Assembly: GCF_020905375.1 (NCBI RefSeq)
Contig: NZ_JAJJBU010000029.1
Span: 1 to 64,000, forward strand
Reading direction: 5' to 3'
Length of the DNA: 64,000 nt
DNA from: Arthrobacter cryoconiti
Lineage (GTDB): Bacteria > Actinomycetota > Actinomycetes > Actinomycetales > Micrococcaceae
Each line of letters opens with the position of its first letter. Position 1 is the stretch's first letter. The notes beneath the pieces are model-generated. The model did no database searches. It saw only the letters and a program-made list of their open reading frames with translations, and was not told the DNA's origin. The translations under genes and the position numbers were made by a program. This document shows, piece by piece, positions 48,841 to 59,030 of this stretch.

Positions 48841-50697
48841 GTGTCACCCATGGCCCGCACTGCCCCGGTGCCCGCCGCAACCGATCCGGCGATCATCAGA
48901 AACTTCTGCATCATTGCTCACATCGACCACGGCAAATCGACCCTGGCGGATCGGATGCTCCAGCTGACAGGTGTTGTTCAGCAGCGTGACATGAAGGCAC
49001 AGTATCTTGATCGCATGGATATTGAGCGTGAACGTGGCATCACGATCAAGTCCCAGGCAGTGCGTATTCCCTGGGAGCTTGATGGAACGTCTTACTGCTT
49101 GAACATGATCGATACCCCAGGGCACGTTGACTTCACCTACGAAGTCTCACGGTCCTTGGCCGCCTGCGAGGGTGCCATCCTCCTTGTCGATGCGGCTCAA
49201 GGGATAGAAGCCCAGACTTTGGCCAACCTTTATTTGGCAATGGAAAACGATCTGACGATCATCCCGGTGCTGAATAAGATCGATCTTCCTGCGGCGCAAC
49301 CAGAAAAGTATGCGGCAGAGCTCGCAAATCTGATCGGTGGAAAGCCTGAGGACGTTCTCATGGTCTCCGGTAAGACCGGCGTCGGCGTGGAGGCTCTTCT
49401 GGATCAGATTGTCCGTGATCTTCCCTCTCCGAAGGGGGACCCGGATGCACCGGCCAGGGCCATGATCTTTGACTCCGTCTATGACACCTATCGTGGAGTC
49501 GTGACGTATGTGCGGGTCATCGATGGAAGCTTGAGTCCACGCGAGAAGATCCAAATGATGTCCACACGCGCCACCCACGAATTGTTGGAAATAGGTGTTA
49601 GTTCCCCGGAACCTGTCCCGTCCAAGGGGCTCGGAGTGGGCGAAGTCGGCTATCTGATCACTGGCGTTAAGGATGTGCGCCAGTCCAAGGTCGGTGATAC
49701 CGTCACCACTTTCAGTAAGCCAGCGACCCAGGCACTGGCCGGCTATCACGACGCAAAACCTATGGTTTTCTCGGGTTTGTACCCAATGGACGGCGCCGAC
49801 TATCCCGTGCTCCGTGATGCTCTTGAAAAGCTCATGCTCAATGATGCTGCGCTCATTTACGAACCCGAAACGTCAGCGGCTCTAGGCTTTGGTTTTCGCG
49901 TAGGTTTCTTAGGTCTGCTGCACCTAGAAATTACTCGCGAACGCCTTGAACGTGAACATAACCTTGACCTGATTTCAACGGCTCCCAATGTGGAATATGA
50001 AGTCACTCTCGAGGACAAGAAGGTCGTGCAGGTCACTAATCCCAGCGAATATCCAACAGGCAAAATTGCCGAGGTCCGGGAACCTATGGTTGCTGCCACC
50101 ATCTTGGCCCCTACCGAGTTTGTTGGCGCCATCATGGAGTTGTGCCAGAGCCGGCGCGGCATACTCGGTGGCATGGACTACCTTTCCGAGGATCGGGTAG
50201 AGATTCGCTACCGTCTGCCGTTGGCGGAAATTGTCTTTGACTTCTTCGATATTTTAAAGTCTAAGACCCGCGGTTACGGTTCTTTAGACTGGAAGGCCGA
50301 CGGCGACCAGGTCGCTGATCTTGTCAAGGTCGACATCCTGTTGCAGGGTGAACAAGTTGATGCGTTTAGTGCCATCACGCACCGGGACAAGGCCTACGCC
50401 TACGGGGTTATGATGACCGGAAAGTTGCGCGAACTCATTCCCCGTCAACAGTTTGAAGTACCCATTCAGGCAGCCATCGGGGCAAGGATCATCGCCCGCG
50501 AGAGCATCCGGGCCATCCGAAAGGATGTTCTTGCCAAGTGCTACGGAGGCGATATTTCACGTAAGCGCAAGCTTTTGGAAAAGCAAAAAGAGGGTAAGAA
50601 ACGCATGAAAATGGTGGGCCGGGTTGAGGTTCCTCAGGAAGCCTTCATCGCTGCCCTGACGACCGGTGAATCTGCCAAGGACAAGTCGAAGAAGTGA
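48841..50697 (+). CDS. lepA: Translation elongation factor 4 (LepA)
   Basis: Ribosomal GTPase of 618 residues thought to back-translocate or help 30S maturation under stress. The G1 loop is AHIDHGKST (26-34), switch region [19 protein letters not shown] as G3 and NKIDLP as G4. The C-terminal LepA-specific domain ends with [19 protein letters not shown] at 48841 with AAGGA 7 nt upstream is preferred over ATG 48850. The stop overlaps hemW by 4 nt, the usual pairing. Confidence 0.97.
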   Translation: MSPMARTAPVPAATDPAIIRNFCIIAHIDHGKSTLADRMLQLTGVVQQRDMKAQYLDRMDIERERGITIKSQAVRIPWELDGTSYCLNMIDTPGHVDFTYEVSRSLAACEGAILLVDAAQGIEAQTLANLYLAMENDLTIIPVLNKIDLPAAQPEKYAAELANLIGGKPEDVLMVSGKTGVGVEALLDQIVRDLPSPKGDPDAPARAMIFDSVYDTYRGVVTYVRVIDGSLSPREKIQMMSTRATHELLEIGVSSPEPVPSKGLGVGEVGYLITGVKDVRQSKVGDTVTTFSKPATQALAGYHDAKPMVFSGLYPMDGADYPVLRDALEKLMLNDAALIYEPETSAALGFGFRVGFLGLLHLEITRERLEREHNLDLISTAPNVEYEVTLEDKKVVQVTNPSEYPTGKIAEVREPMVAATILAPTEFVGAIMELCQSRRGILGGMDYLSEDRVEIRYRLPLAEIVFDFFDILKSKTRGYGSLDWKADGDQVADLVKVDILLQGEQVDAFSAITHRDKAYAYGVMMTGKLRELIPRQQFEVPIQAAIGARIIARESIRAIRKDVLAKCYGGDISRKRKLLEKQKEGKKRMKMVGRVEVPQEAFIAALTTGESAKDKSKK

Positions 50698-51923
50698 CGC
50701 CGTCCGCACTGCCCCTTGGCGACCCTGCCCCAGCTGACGGAATCCTGCCTGAGCAGGCTGCCGTCGGGGCTCAGGCCCGTCAATTTGGGCTCTACACGCA
50801 CATTCCGTTCTGTGCTGTACGGTGCGGCTATTGCGACTTCAACACCTACACGGCCACCGAACTAGGTGGCGGTGCATCCCAGGATGCATATGCCTCAACT
50901 GCCATACAGGAGATTGAGTTTGCTGCGCGAGCGCTTGCAGAGTCGAATGTTCCCGCTCGAAAATTGAGCACAGTCTTTTTTGGTGGTGGCACCCCCACGC
51001 TCTTACCTGCCGGTGATCTTGTTTCCGTTCTACGGGCAGCGGTGAAGCAATGGGGAATCAAGGACGGTGCTGAGGTGACCACGGAAGCCAATCCGGACTC
51101 TGTGACGGCCGAGTCTCTTGCGGAATTACGTGCGGGCGGTTTTACCCGCGTGTCCTTTGGTATGCAATCGGCGGTTCCCCATGTACTCAAGGTCCTTGAC
51201 CGGACCCACAGTCCCCAACGCGTCCCGCAAGCCGTTTCTTGGGCACGCGAAGCAGGTCTAAAGGTCAGTGTGGACCTGATCTATGGGACTCCGGGGGAGT
51301 CCCTTGTTGATTGGGAAACCTCAGTGCGCACGGCATTGTCGTACCATCCAGACCACATCTCCGCTTACTCGTTGATCGTCGAGGAGGGAACCAAACTTGC
51401 CGCGCAAATCCGCCGTGGACAGGTTCCAAATATCGACGACGACGACCATGCCGTGAAGTATGAGCTAGCCGATACCCTGTTCACCGAGGCAGGCTTGGAC
51501 TGGTACGAGGTGAGCAACTGGGCCCGAACTCCGGGCGACGCCTGCCAACATAACATGGCCTACTGGCGCGGTGATGACTGGTGGGGAATCGGCCCAGGAG
51601 CACATTCTCACGTTGGTGGTGTGCGCTGGTGGAACGTCAAGCATCCTACGGCCTATGCCAATCGGCTCGGTAAGGGTGAATCTCCTGCTGCAGGGCGTGA
51701 AACCCTTGACGTTGACACGCGCACCATGGAAAGAATCATGCTAACTTCTCGTCTAGCTGAAGGTCTCGATACGGGTGTACTCAGTCCAGAGGGCCGCAAG
51801 GCCATTGCCGGGCTCATCGCCGCAGAGCTTGTTGATCCGCTCAAGGCCTTTAATGGGACATTGGTTCTCACACGGAAGGGGCGTTTGCTCGGTGACGCAG
51901 TGACCCGGGCACTACTTGCCTAG
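50694..51923 (+). CDS. hemW: Radical SAM heme chaperone HemW
   Basis: Protein of 409 residues with the radical SAM cluster motif C-x3-C-x2-C at C40, C44 and C47 ([14 protein letters not shown]). The GGGTPTLLP and [17 protein letters not shown] segments are family hallmarks. It lacks features required for coproporphyrinogen oxidase activity of HemN, so heme transfer is the likely role. GTG start coupled to lepA. Confidence 0.95.
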   Translation: MTPSALPLGDPAPADGILPEQAAVGAQARQFGLYTHIPFCAVRCGYCDFNTYTATELGGGASQDAYASTAIQEIEFAARALAESNVPARKLSTVFFGGGTPTLLPAGDLVSVLRAAVKQWGIKDGAEVTTEANPDSVTAESLAELRAGGFTRVSFGMQSAVPHVLKVLDRTHSPQRVPQAVSWAREAGLKVSVDLIYGTPGESLVDWETSVRTALSYHPDHISAYSLIVEEGTKLAAQIRRGQVPNIDDDDHAVKYELADTLFTEAGLDWYEVSNWARTPGDACQHNMAYWRGDDWWGIGPGAHSHVGGVRWWNVKHPTAYANRLGKGESPAAGRETLDVDTRTMERIMLTSRLAEGLDTGVLSPEGRKAIAGLIAAELVDPLKAFNGTLVLTRKGRLLGDAVTRALLA

Positions 51924-52001
51924 AATACTTTTTCGTGCCGAACCCACACGTTGTACTCGATGGCACCTCTTCGCTTTTCCGGTATTGCGTTCGATCGCTG
52001 A

Positions 52002-52394
52002 TTACTTCATCAGGCGCAGGTTCCACCGGTAGCGGTACGGGTTGCCACGGTTGACCGCCAGTGCAGCGAGAACGGAAAACACCGTCAAGAAAACCCACAC
52101 AATCAGGGCCAGAAGCTGAAAGACTGATGCAGCGCCCGCGGATACAGTGCTGGTGAGCAAAGCAATGATGTAGAGCACTATTGCCAGGACAGTGGGTGGG
52201 AGAGTGAAGTTCAGTGCCTCTCGAGATTCTTGAGCAGTGAACGGGCCTCGAGTGGCAAAAAGCCAGTAAATCACCGCTGACGGGATGCAGCCCAAAATTC
52301 CGCCACAGTGTGCCAAGAAAGCCCACTGATTGTCTTCGGCAGGCGAGAGCGCGGGCTTGGCCGGATTGCGGGAAGAATTCCCCTGGTTGCTCAC
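52002..52394 (-). CDS. DUF4870 membrane protein
   Basis: Small membrane protein of 130 residues with about three hydrophobic segments: AFLAHCGGILGCIPSAVIYWLF, a central pair around VLAIVLYIIALL, and a final segment ending with NRGNPYRYRWNLRLM. The N-terminal motif WAFLAHCGG and the NPYRYRW tail identify DUF4870. Function unknown. GTG at 52394 has AAAGGGA 7 nt upstream. Convergent with hemW. Confidence 0.88.
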   Translation of the reverse strand: MSNQGNSSRNPAKPALSPAEDNQWAFLAHCGGILGCIPSAVIYWLFATRGPFTAQESREALNFTLPPTVLAIVLYIIALLTSTVSAGAASVFQLLALIVWVFLTVFSVLAALAVNRGNPYRYRWNLRLMK

Positions 52395-52454
52395 TGTTGT
52401 GTCCCTTTCACCATGCGGACATTGTGTTCTACGGTCGTTTTGTCGCGCTACCTT

Positions 52455-53306
52455 CTAGGATACGGGTGCCGTGAGAAAATCGATGACTTCTTCAACTCTG
52501 CCCAACAGGGATGGTTCCAGATCCGCGTAGCTGTTCACTTGGGATAACAGCCGCTGCCATCCCAGGCCGACGTCCTCTTTCGTTTGGTGGGGCCATCCAA
52601 ATGACTCCAGAATTCCTAATTTCCATTCCTTAGTGCGTGGAACCGTTGGCCAGGAGCTGATTCCAAGGGCACTAGGCTTAATGGCCTGCCAAACGTCAAT
52701 ATAGGGATGACCCACCACCAGGACGTTGAATTTCGCTGATGGCGATCTCATGAGATCCGCCACAATTCGTGATTCCTTCGAGTGCGGCACAAGATGGTCG
52801 ACAAGGACTCCCAAACGACGCTCCGGCCCCGGCTGAAAGTCATTCACCGCTGCTGTGAGATCGTCGATCCCGCGAAGGGCTTCCACCACGATTCCTTCAA
52901 CGCGCAGATCGTCGCCCCAGACCTTTTCCACGAGTTCGGCGTCGTGCTTACCTTCTACCCAAATGCGGCTGGCTTTAGCGACCTGGGCCCGCATCCCCTG
53001 GACCTTCCTGGATCCCGAGGCTGTCCGGACGGGTGCCGTGGTGACAGGGCCTGCCGCAGGGGAGACTAGCTCTATGGGCTCACCGTCGAGAAGAAAGCCA
53101 GGCCCCAAAGGGAAAGCGCGGATTCTGTTTTTGCGATCCGCAAGTTCCACAATGAGCATGCCGCCTGACTTTTCCAGCCTGACGATGGCCCCAACCCAGC
53201 CGGTGTGAACGTCCTCAAGGACGAGTTCGCGTTTGGCCTGGACCTTGCGCAGCGTTCGAGGTTTAGGTGCGCTGAGGTCCTGGGGACCCCAATTCTCATA
53301 CTGCAC
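52455..53306 (-). CDS. DUF3097 protein with TOPRIM-like region
   Basis: Protein of 283 residues typical of actinobacteria. After an N-terminal beta domain (residues 20-80) there is a stretch with RIWVEGKHDAELVEKVWG and, further on, GVLVDHLVPHSKESRI, which looks like the Glu and Asp-x-Asp-like positions of a TOPRIM fold. The GTG at 53306 gives the usual family start (QYENWGPQDLSAPKPR). Role unknown; a nucleic-acid-processing enzyme is an inference from the fold. Divergent from hrcA. Confidence 0.8.
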   Translation of the reverse strand: MQYENWGPQDLSAPKPRTLRKVQAKRELVLEDVHTGWVGAIVRLEKSGGMLIVELADRKNRIRAFPLGPGFLLDGEPIELVSPAAGPVTTAPVRTASGSRKVQGMRAQVAKASRIWVEGKHDAELVEKVWGDDLRVEGIVVEALRGIDDLTAAVNDFQPGPERRLGVLVDHLVPHSKESRIVADLMRSPSAKFNVLVVGHPYIDVWQAIKPSALGISSWPTVPRTKEWKLGILESFGWPHQTKEDVGLGWQRLLSQVNSYADLEPSLLGRVEEVIDFLTAPVS

Positions 53307-53474
53307 TATGCTTCTCATCCTGCACTGCGTTCTTGGCCCTGTCTTCCGGTGTGGCTTCGCGTTTGTGTTGAAGCCATCTTGGTGGTGCGTAGTTGGGTAA
53401 AAGCCCATGCTAGCGTGGCACGGCGGCAAGACCATGGCAACGTGCCGGAATGTAGGTGTTTAAAGGTATTAGAC

Positions 53475-53501
53475 TTAGCACTTGGGCACCTAGAGTGCTA
53501 A
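53475..53501. promoter_or_regulatory. CIRCE operator for hrcA-dnaJ
   Basis: TTAGCACTT (53475-53483), nine bases, then GAGTGCTAA (53493-53501). It fits the HrcA operator consensus TTAGCACTC-N9-GAGTGCTAA with one mismatch (T for C at the end of the left arm). A -10 candidate TAGAGT lies at 53491-53496, inside the operator, so HrcA binding would block initiation. Confidence 0.95.
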
Positions 53502-53559
53502 GTACATGTCAACAACTTTGCTAAGGCGATGTGGAGAGCGACGAGGGAGGTGCATCAGC

Positions 53560-54573
53560 ATGAGTGAGCCACGAAAACTCGAGGTTCTGCGCGCCATCGT
53601 TGAGGACTATGTTCATTCCCGGGAACCCGTTGGCTCCAAGGCGTTAGTTGAGCGCCATCATCTAGGCGTTTCCAGTGCAACGATCCGTAACGACATGGCG
53701 GCATTGGAAGAAGAGGGGCTTATCGTCGCTCCTCACACCAGTTCTGGGAGGATTCCCACCGACAAGGGCTACCGATTGTTTGTGGATCAGATTTCCAGCG
53801 TCAAGCCGCTCTCAGCTCCTGAGCGTCGAGCAATTGCTGTGCTGTTGGATGGTTCTACGGACTTGGATGATGTCTTGGATCGGACTGTACGCACCTTGGC
53901 GCAGCTAACGAATCAGGTGGCAGTGGTCCAATATCCACGGGCCGCCAAGGCCACGGTGCGCCACATAGAGTTCGTCTCACTTGGCCCATCCCAAGTGCTG
54001 ATCGTGTTGATCCTGGCCACCGGCAAGGTAGAACAATCTGTGATCGACGCTGAGACACCTTGTGTGGAAAGTGTGCTGACCGGGCTACGTCAGAAGTTCC
54101 TTGGCGGCGTTTATGGCCTGACTGTTGCTTCACTTCCGGCAGCACTGTCCGGTATTCCGGCTACTGTGCCGCTGAATGAGCAAGAGCTGGCCTACAAGCT
54201 TGCACGCGGTCTGGAGCAGCTGGCTCAGGCGGCCCGTGAGGACCGCATAGTCCTGGCCGGAACTGCCAATCTGGCGCGTTCCAACGTGGACTTCCCGCTG
54301 AGCATCGGTCCAGTTCTTGATGCCTTGGAAGAACAGGTGGTCCTGTTGCGTCTCCTAGAAGAGATGGCACAGGATTCCCTCGGCATGGCGGTGAGCATCG
54401 GCAGGGAAAATCCCCATGATTCATTGGCTGAGGCGTCTGTTGTAGCTACCACCTACGGTCGCGGGGAAACCGCAAAGCTTGGCGTGTTGGGGCCTACTCG
54501 GATGGATTATCCCAACACCATGTCCAGCGTTCGTGCCGTCGCACGCTATCTTTCCAGAATTTTGGCCGGCTGA
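53560..54573 (+). CDS. hrcA: Heat-inducible transcription repressor HrcA
   Basis: Repressor of chaperone genes, 337 residues. The winged helix at the N-terminus includes [22 protein letters not shown]; the GAF-like domain follows with [18 protein letters not shown] at 53560 has GAGGGAGG upstream; the longer frame from 53506 begins in the promoter. It controls its own operon through the CIRCE element 59 bp upstream. Followed by dnaJ. Confidence 0.97.
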   Translation: MSEPRKLEVLRAIVEDYVHSREPVGSKALVERHHLGVSSATIRNDMAALEEEGLIVAPHTSSGRIPTDKGYRLFVDQISSVKPLSAPERRAIAVLLDGSTDLDDVLDRTVRTLAQLTNQVAVVQYPRAAKATVRHIEFVSLGPSQVLIVLILATGKVEQSVIDAETPCVESVLTGLRQKFLGGVYGLTVASLPAALSGIPATVPLNEQELAYKLARGLEQLAQAAREDRIVLAGTANLARSNVDFPLSIGPVLDALEEQVVLLRLLEEMAQDSLGMAVSIGRENPHDSLAEASVVATTYGRGETAKLGVLGPTRMDYPNTMSSVRAVARYLSRILAG

Positions 54574-54623
54574 TACTAGCTGGGCTTTTCCGTATCGACC
54601 TTTCACAAAAGAGAGCAATAATT

Positions 54624-55754
54624 TTGACTAACCATTACGATGCACTTGGCGTTTCGCGTAACGCAACGCCGGAAGAAATCAAGAAGTCATACCGGAAGCT
54701 TGCCCGCAAGCTGCACCCGGACGTGAACGATGCTCCCGACGCCGCGGATCGCTTCAAAGCCGTTACTCACGCGTACGAGGTTCTTTCTGATCCGCAAAAA
54801 CGCCAGGTCTACGACACCACCGGCAATGAGAACGGCAACAGCAACGGTAACGGTGCCGGGAATTATGATGGCCAGGGATTTGCGTTCCAGGACATCTTCG
54901 AGACCTTCTTTGGCGGCAGTGGCCAAAGCCACGGTCCAGCATCACGGACACGACGCGGACAAGACGCACTGATCACAGTGCGCGTGGAATTGGCGGAGGC
55001 CGTTTTCGGTGTCAACAAAAAGCTGGAAATAGACACTGCTGTGACGTGCACCAGCTGCGATGGTGACTGCTGCCGCCCGGGTACTCATCCCATCACCTGC
55101 GACGTATGCCACGGAAGTGGACAGATTCAGCGTCCCATGCGCTCAATCTTGGGTAACGTCATGACACTGGCTGCATGCAATTCCTGCCAAGGATTTGGAA
55201 CTCGGATCGAGGACCCCTGTAATGAGTGCCTCGGTGAAGGACGAGTCCGCAGTCGGCGAACACTGACCATCAAGGTCCCTGCCGGTGTGGGAACTGGTAC
55301 TCGTATACAACTTGCCGGACAGGGTGAGGCCGGGCCAGCAGGTGGTCCCGCGGGTGATCTGTATGTAGAGATGAAGGTCAGCAACGATCCCAATTTCCTT
55401 CGTGATGGAGATGACCTTCACGCAACCCTCAGTGTTCCCATGACAGCTGCAGCCTTGGGAACTGAGCTCACATTGGAAACCTTCGATGGTGAACAGCCAA
55501 TTTCCATCAAACCCGGCACTCAAGCAGGGGAAGTCATGACCTTACGCAACCTCGGTGTCACGCACCTGCGCGGCTATGGGCGCGGTAACTTGTTGGTGCA
55601 CGTCCATGTTGAGACGCCCACGAAGCCCGACGCCGCGCAGGAAGAGTTGCTCAAGCAACTGGCGGCACTTCGCGGGGAGACCTTCACCGAGGGCAAGTTG
55701 GTGTCAAGCGGCGGGATGTTTGCTAAGCTGCGCGATAAACTCGGCAACCTCTAA
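54624..55754 (+). CDS. dnaJ: Chaperone DnaJ (DnaJ2-type)
   Basis: Hsp40 co-chaperone of 376 residues. J domain with HPD at 31-33, a Gly/Asn-rich linker (65-90), a zinc-binding region with four C-x2-C repeats (about 138-210, the first as CTSCDGDCC rather than C-x2-CxGxG), and the C-terminal peptide-binding domains. TTG start with AGAGAG upstream. It lies in the HrcA/CIRCE operon rather than with dnaK. Confidence 0.97.
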   Translation: MTNHYDALGVSRNATPEEIKKSYRKLARKLHPDVNDAPDAADRFKAVTHAYEVLSDPQKRQVYDTTGNENGNSNGNGAGNYDGQGFAFQDIFETFFGGSGQSHGPASRTRRGQDALITVRVELAEAVFGVNKKLEIDTAVTCTSCDGDCCRPGTHPITCDVCHGSGQIQRPMRSILGNVMTLAACNSCQGFGTRIEDPCNECLGEGRVRSRRTLTIKVPAGVGTGTRIQLAGQGEAGPAGGPAGDLYVEMKVSNDPNFLRDGDDLHATLSVPMTAAALGTELTLETFDGEQPISIKPGTQAGEVMTLRNLGVTHLRGYGRGNLLVHVHVETPTKPDAAQEELLKQLAALRGETFTEGKLVSSGGMFAKLRDKLGNL

Positions 55755-55759
55755 GTGCT

Positions 55760-56545
55760 ATGAGTAACCCAGTCTTCTATGCCGATCCCGTGCAACTCGC
55801 AGAGCTTAGCGTTGGCGACCACCATACGCTGGACGGAGCTGAGGGCCGGCACGCTGTAACGGTCAAGAGACTAAGCGCGGGGGAGCCCGTTGACCTGTGC
55901 GACGGCGCTGGACGCCGTCTTGTGTGCGTCGTAGCAGCCGCAGCAGCTGGCGTATTGGATGTAGAGGTCAAGGAGATTCGCTTCGATCAGCTAGAGGACT
56001 ACGAGCTGGTCTTGGTGCAGGCACTGGCCAAGGGCGATCGTGATGAACTTGCTGTCGAGACGGTCACTGAGCTGGGCGTGAACGGCGTCGTTCCATGGCA
56101 AGCAGAGCGTTCCATTGTGCGTTGGAAGTCAGAGAAGGCTCTCAAGGGTGTCACTAAATGGAGAACTGTTGTCGCTGTGGCAGCAAAGCAAGCCCGCCGC
56201 TCGCGTATTCCTTGGGTGGGCGAACTGGTGGGTACGGCTGCTCTTTGCGACTTGATCCGGGATTGTTCATTGGCCTTAATTCTCCATGAGGATGCCACCG
56301 AGTCTCTGCCGGATGTGCTTCGATCATGGCAGGCGGAGCAAAATAGGCACGAGGTCACGAGTGCTCCGGTACCCCGTCGCATTGTGTTGATCGTAGGTCC
56401 TGAAGGTGGCATGAGCCCTGCGGAAGTTTCGGCATTTCGCCTAGCCGGAGCACGTACTGCGTTGCTGGGGCCGCATGTCTTGCGTTCCTCCACAGCCGGT
56501 CCGGCCGCCGTCGTCCTGTTGAGCGCAGAACTGGGTCGCTGGTAA
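55760..56545 (+). CDS. rsmE: 16S rRNA (uracil1498-N3)-methyltransferase RsmE
   Basis: SPOUT methyltransferase of 261 residues methylating U1498 of 16S rRNA. An N-terminal PUA-like region (HHTLDGAEGRHAVTVKRL) and the C-terminal trefoil knot with LIVGPEGGMSPAEVSAF and LGPHVLRSSTAGPAA bind the methyl donor. ATG starts 6 nt after the dnaJ stop without a good ribosome site, so translation may be coupled. Confidence 0.95.
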   Translation: MSNPVFYADPVQLAELSVGDHHTLDGAEGRHAVTVKRLSAGEPVDLCDGAGRRLVCVVAAAAAGVLDVEVKEIRFDQLEDYELVLVQALAKGDRDELAVETVTELGVNGVVPWQAERSIVRWKSEKALKGVTKWRTVVAVAAKQARRSRIPWVGELVGTAALCDLIRDCSLALILHEDATESLPDVLRSWQAEQNRHEVTSAPVPRRIVLIVGPEGGMSPAEVSAFRLAGARTALLGPHVLRSSTAGPAAVVLLSAELGRW

Positions 56546-56568
56546 AAATCGGCCTGGACGCTTATGTC

Positions 56569-57495
56569 TTAGGGCGCGGAGATCGAAAGGACTTTGGTGT
56601 CGACGCCGACGCGTACCCCGGGTCTGCTCGGATCTTCGATGAACACGGAGACCTGATAGTTTCCCAACGGCGGTACCAACACGAAATTGAAAGAGCCTAG
56701 CTCATTAGGTCCTTGGCTAATCTCAACAGTGCCGGACATGGCTACGTGTGAGACTTTGCCGTCCTCCATTGCTTCTAGGATCCAGACAAGCTTTCCGGTA
56801 GGAGACATACCCGATCCACTGACGTTCAAAGGAAGGGCCTTGGTAACTGTTCCGTTGCTAGGCTCCGTGATCCACACGGGTGCTACGAACCCGGTGTTTC
56901 GCGTGAGCGGCTTATCTAGGAGCACATGCCCGAAAGCGTTATAGCCAGTGTGTCCATCCACCAGGATGGACACACCAATATTTGCTGACGGGTCGATGAG
57001 CCCTGACATGGACGCCGACGCAGTTGCTGTGTAAACCAGCTGTGCGATCGAGCGCTCTGCAATACCTGCATCGACTTTCTGGGCGAAGGCGTCGGAGGAG
57101 ATGTCAATGGTGATGACGTTCTTGGCAGAGATGGATGCCCCCAGTTGAGAGGGTTCATTCCACACCGAAAAGAAGTCAGGGTCTTGGGGTTTGTCAGCCA
57201 TCATGATGCGAAGAGAAGCGACGATCGGATCATCTGTGGTGGGCACTGGTGAAAACTCACGGTAGAGAAAAACCGATTCATTGCTGTGCCCTAACCAGTA
57301 GACAGGAATTTTCTGGTTGGCTGTGGGCGTCTCCAACGGAGTGGTTGTTGGCAGACCAGAGTCTTGGCCACTTGCTGTGGTGGGCAGAGCCGAATGCTGG
57401 CTGAGGATTGCAGGGCCCGGCGTGCAAGAAACTGTGGTGAGAGTGAGTGCCAAAGCAAGCGAAGCGATTCCCAGCAGGCGTCGGTAACGTTTCAC
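56569..57495 (-). CDS. GerMN/Gmad2-domain lipoprotein
   Basis: Secreted lipoprotein of 308 residues. Signal peptide 1-23 with a basic start (VKRYRR) and lipobox TVSC (Cys24), then a Ser/Thr/Pro linker, a GerMN domain (about 65-195: KIPVYWLG to the DGHTGYNAFG region) and a C-terminal immunoglobulin-like Gmad2 domain (from about 210, VWITEPSNGTV). GTG at 57495 has GTGGAAAG upstream; an ATG at 57570 would add 25 residues. GerMN/Gmad2 proteins occur in sporulators as germination factors, but here the context is non-sporulating, so the role is unknown. Convergent with rsmE. Confidence 0.8.
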   Translation of the reverse strand: MKRYRRLLGIASLALALTLTTVSCTPGPAILSQHSALPTTASGQDSGLPTTTPLETPTANQKIPVYWLGHSNESVFLYREFSPVPTTDDPIVASLRIMMADKPQDPDFFSVWNEPSQLGASISAKNVITIDISSDAFAQKVDAGIAERSIAQLVYTATASASMSGLIDPSANIGVSILVDGHTGYNAFGHVLLDKPLTRNTGFVAPVWITEPSNGTVTKALPLNVSGSGMSPTGKLVWILEAMEDGKVSHVAMSGTVEISQGPNELGSFNFVLVPPLGNYQVSVFIEDPSRPGVRVGVDTKVLSISAP

Positions 57496-57929
57496 AATAG
57501 GCTTTCCACCGTGCAACTGGCCAACTGGCGTGCTTGAGCCCGGCAGAGGACGGTGCAAAGTAGCTGGCATGCGAATTGTTTGCTCGCTTAAGGTCTAAAG
57601 GGATGGACTCCCGCAACAAAGACAAAGTGTGCGTTCCAAGACTCCCCAAAAACTTCGAACAATAATTTAGCTTGGCACATCTGCGGGTATCGACGGGGGC
57701 TATTAGAAGGATTCAAGCGAACTGAAACCGTATCGATACCCTAAAGTAACCGGGCCTTAATCGGGAGCGCACATGAAGGGTGACTGAGGATACTCTGCCT
57801 CGCTGATCGTCATTGCACATGAAGGGTGACTGAGGATACTCTGCCTCGCTGATCGTCATTGCACTAGGATTGAGACTAAGAAAACAACCGGGAAGTCCGG
57901 TTTAGTCAAGGAGAGATTGAAGGCCTGGC
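57496..57929. other. Divergent spacer between the GerMN lipoprotein and phoH
   Basis: No gene seen. It contains a GTATCGATAC palindrome (57730-57739), TANNNT boxes (TAAAGT 57742-57747, TACTCT in each repeat copy, TAGGAT 57865-57870) and the 46-bp duplication. Promoters for both genes should lie here. Confidence 0.6.
57769..57864 (+). repeat. Perfect 46-bp tandem duplication upstream of phoH
   Basis: Copy 1 spans 57769-57814, copy 2 57815-57860; the match runs on for 4 bases (GCAC). The copies are identical, so the event is recent or actively maintained. The junction creates TTGCAC (57813-57818) 16 bases ahead of GATACT in copy 2, a possible promoter that copy 1 lacks. Confidence 0.95.
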
Positions 57930-59030
57930 ATGGCCGACTTTATGACAGAGCAATCCAGCAGCCACCAAGGACCGATTGTGGAACCGTCACAGGGGCTGGG
58001 GTTTCCACACTCAGTTGACGGCACCCGCACCGAAATAGTGCAGTTCGCATCCACTGAACAGATGGTCGCCACACTTGGCGCCGAGGACGATGGTCTGCGC
58101 ATCGTGGAAAATAACTATCCGGGTATTTCCTTCCTTGCCCGTGGCAACGTTCTATCCATCACGGGCCCGCGCGCAGTTGTCCCGCGGATCATGCATTTGA
58201 TGGAAGAAGCTCGTGGCATGGTATCTCGGCATTCCACCATGAGCGCCGCGGTATGGGAGCAGCTGGTGACTTTGCTCAAGGATCGACCTGATGGGTCTCT
58301 AGTGGACGTCCTCACTTACGACATCCTTTCCTCACGCGGACGTAAGATTCGACCCAAAACGCTCAACCAGAAAAAATATGTTGAGGCGATTGACCGAAAC
58401 ACAGTGGTGTTTGGGATCGGGCCGGCAGGCACAGGCAAGACGTACTTGGCTATGGCCAAGGCCGTTGCGGCACTCGAGAGGAAAGAGGTGAGCCGCATTA
58501 TCCTCACCCGGCCAGCCGTTGAAGCGGGAGAGCGATTGGGGTTCTTGCCGGGCACGCTCAATGATAAAATTGATCCGTATCTTCGCCCGCTGTATGACGC
58601 ACTGCACGAGATGATGGATCCGGAAACTATTCCACGTCTGATGGCGGCGGGCACGATCGAGGTGGCACCGCTGGCTTATATGCGAGGCCGTACGCTCAAC
58701 GATGCATTCATCATTCTTGACGAAGCTCAGAACACCACTGCCGAACAGATGAAAATGTTTTTGACGCGGCTCGGTTTTGGTTCCAAGATTGTTGTCACCG
58801 GCGACATCACTCAGATTGACTTACCCAGTGGCACTGCGTCGGGGTTGCGTGTGGTTCGTGACATTCTTCTGGATGTCGATGACATCTCGTTTTCCTTGCT
58901 CGATGCCACGGATGTGGTGCGTCACCAACTAGTGGGTGCCATTGTCAGTGCCTATAACCACTGGGATGAAAGCAATGCCTCCCGTTCCGATACACCCCTT
59001 CAACGCCGCAAGGACATCCACCAACCATGA
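57930..59030 (+). CDS. PhoH-like ATPase
   Basis: P-loop ATPase of 366 residues. The N-terminal KH-like region is followed by the ATPase domain with Walker A GPAGTGKT (164-171) and Walker B FIILDEAQNTT. PhoH proteins of this class are RNA-linked ATPases co-encoded with YbeY; their exact substrate is not established. ATG with GAAGG upstream. Overlaps ybeY by 4 nt. Confidence 0.95.
   Translation: MADFMTEQSSSHQGPIVEPSQGLGFPHSVDGTRTEIVQFASTEQMVATLGAEDDGLRIVENNYPGISFLARGNVLSITGPRAVVPRIMHLMEEARGMVSRHSTMSAAVWEQLVTLLKDRPDGSLVDVLTYDILSSRGRKIRPKTLNQKKYVEAIDRNTVVFGIGPAGTGKTYLAMAKAVAALERKEVSRIILTRPAVEAGERLGFLPGTLNDKIDPYLRPLYDALHEMMDPETIPRLMAAGTIEVAPLAYMRGRTLNDAFIILDEAQNTTAEQMKMFLTRLGFGSKIVVTGDITQIDLPSGTASGLRVVRDILLDVDDISFSLLDATDVVRHQLVGAIVSAYNHWDESNASRSDTPLQRRKDIHQP

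Noticed and set aside
57813-57900. CRISPR-like repeat structure upstream of phoH
   Set aside because: Only two directly adjacent copies with no spacers; it is a tandem duplication.
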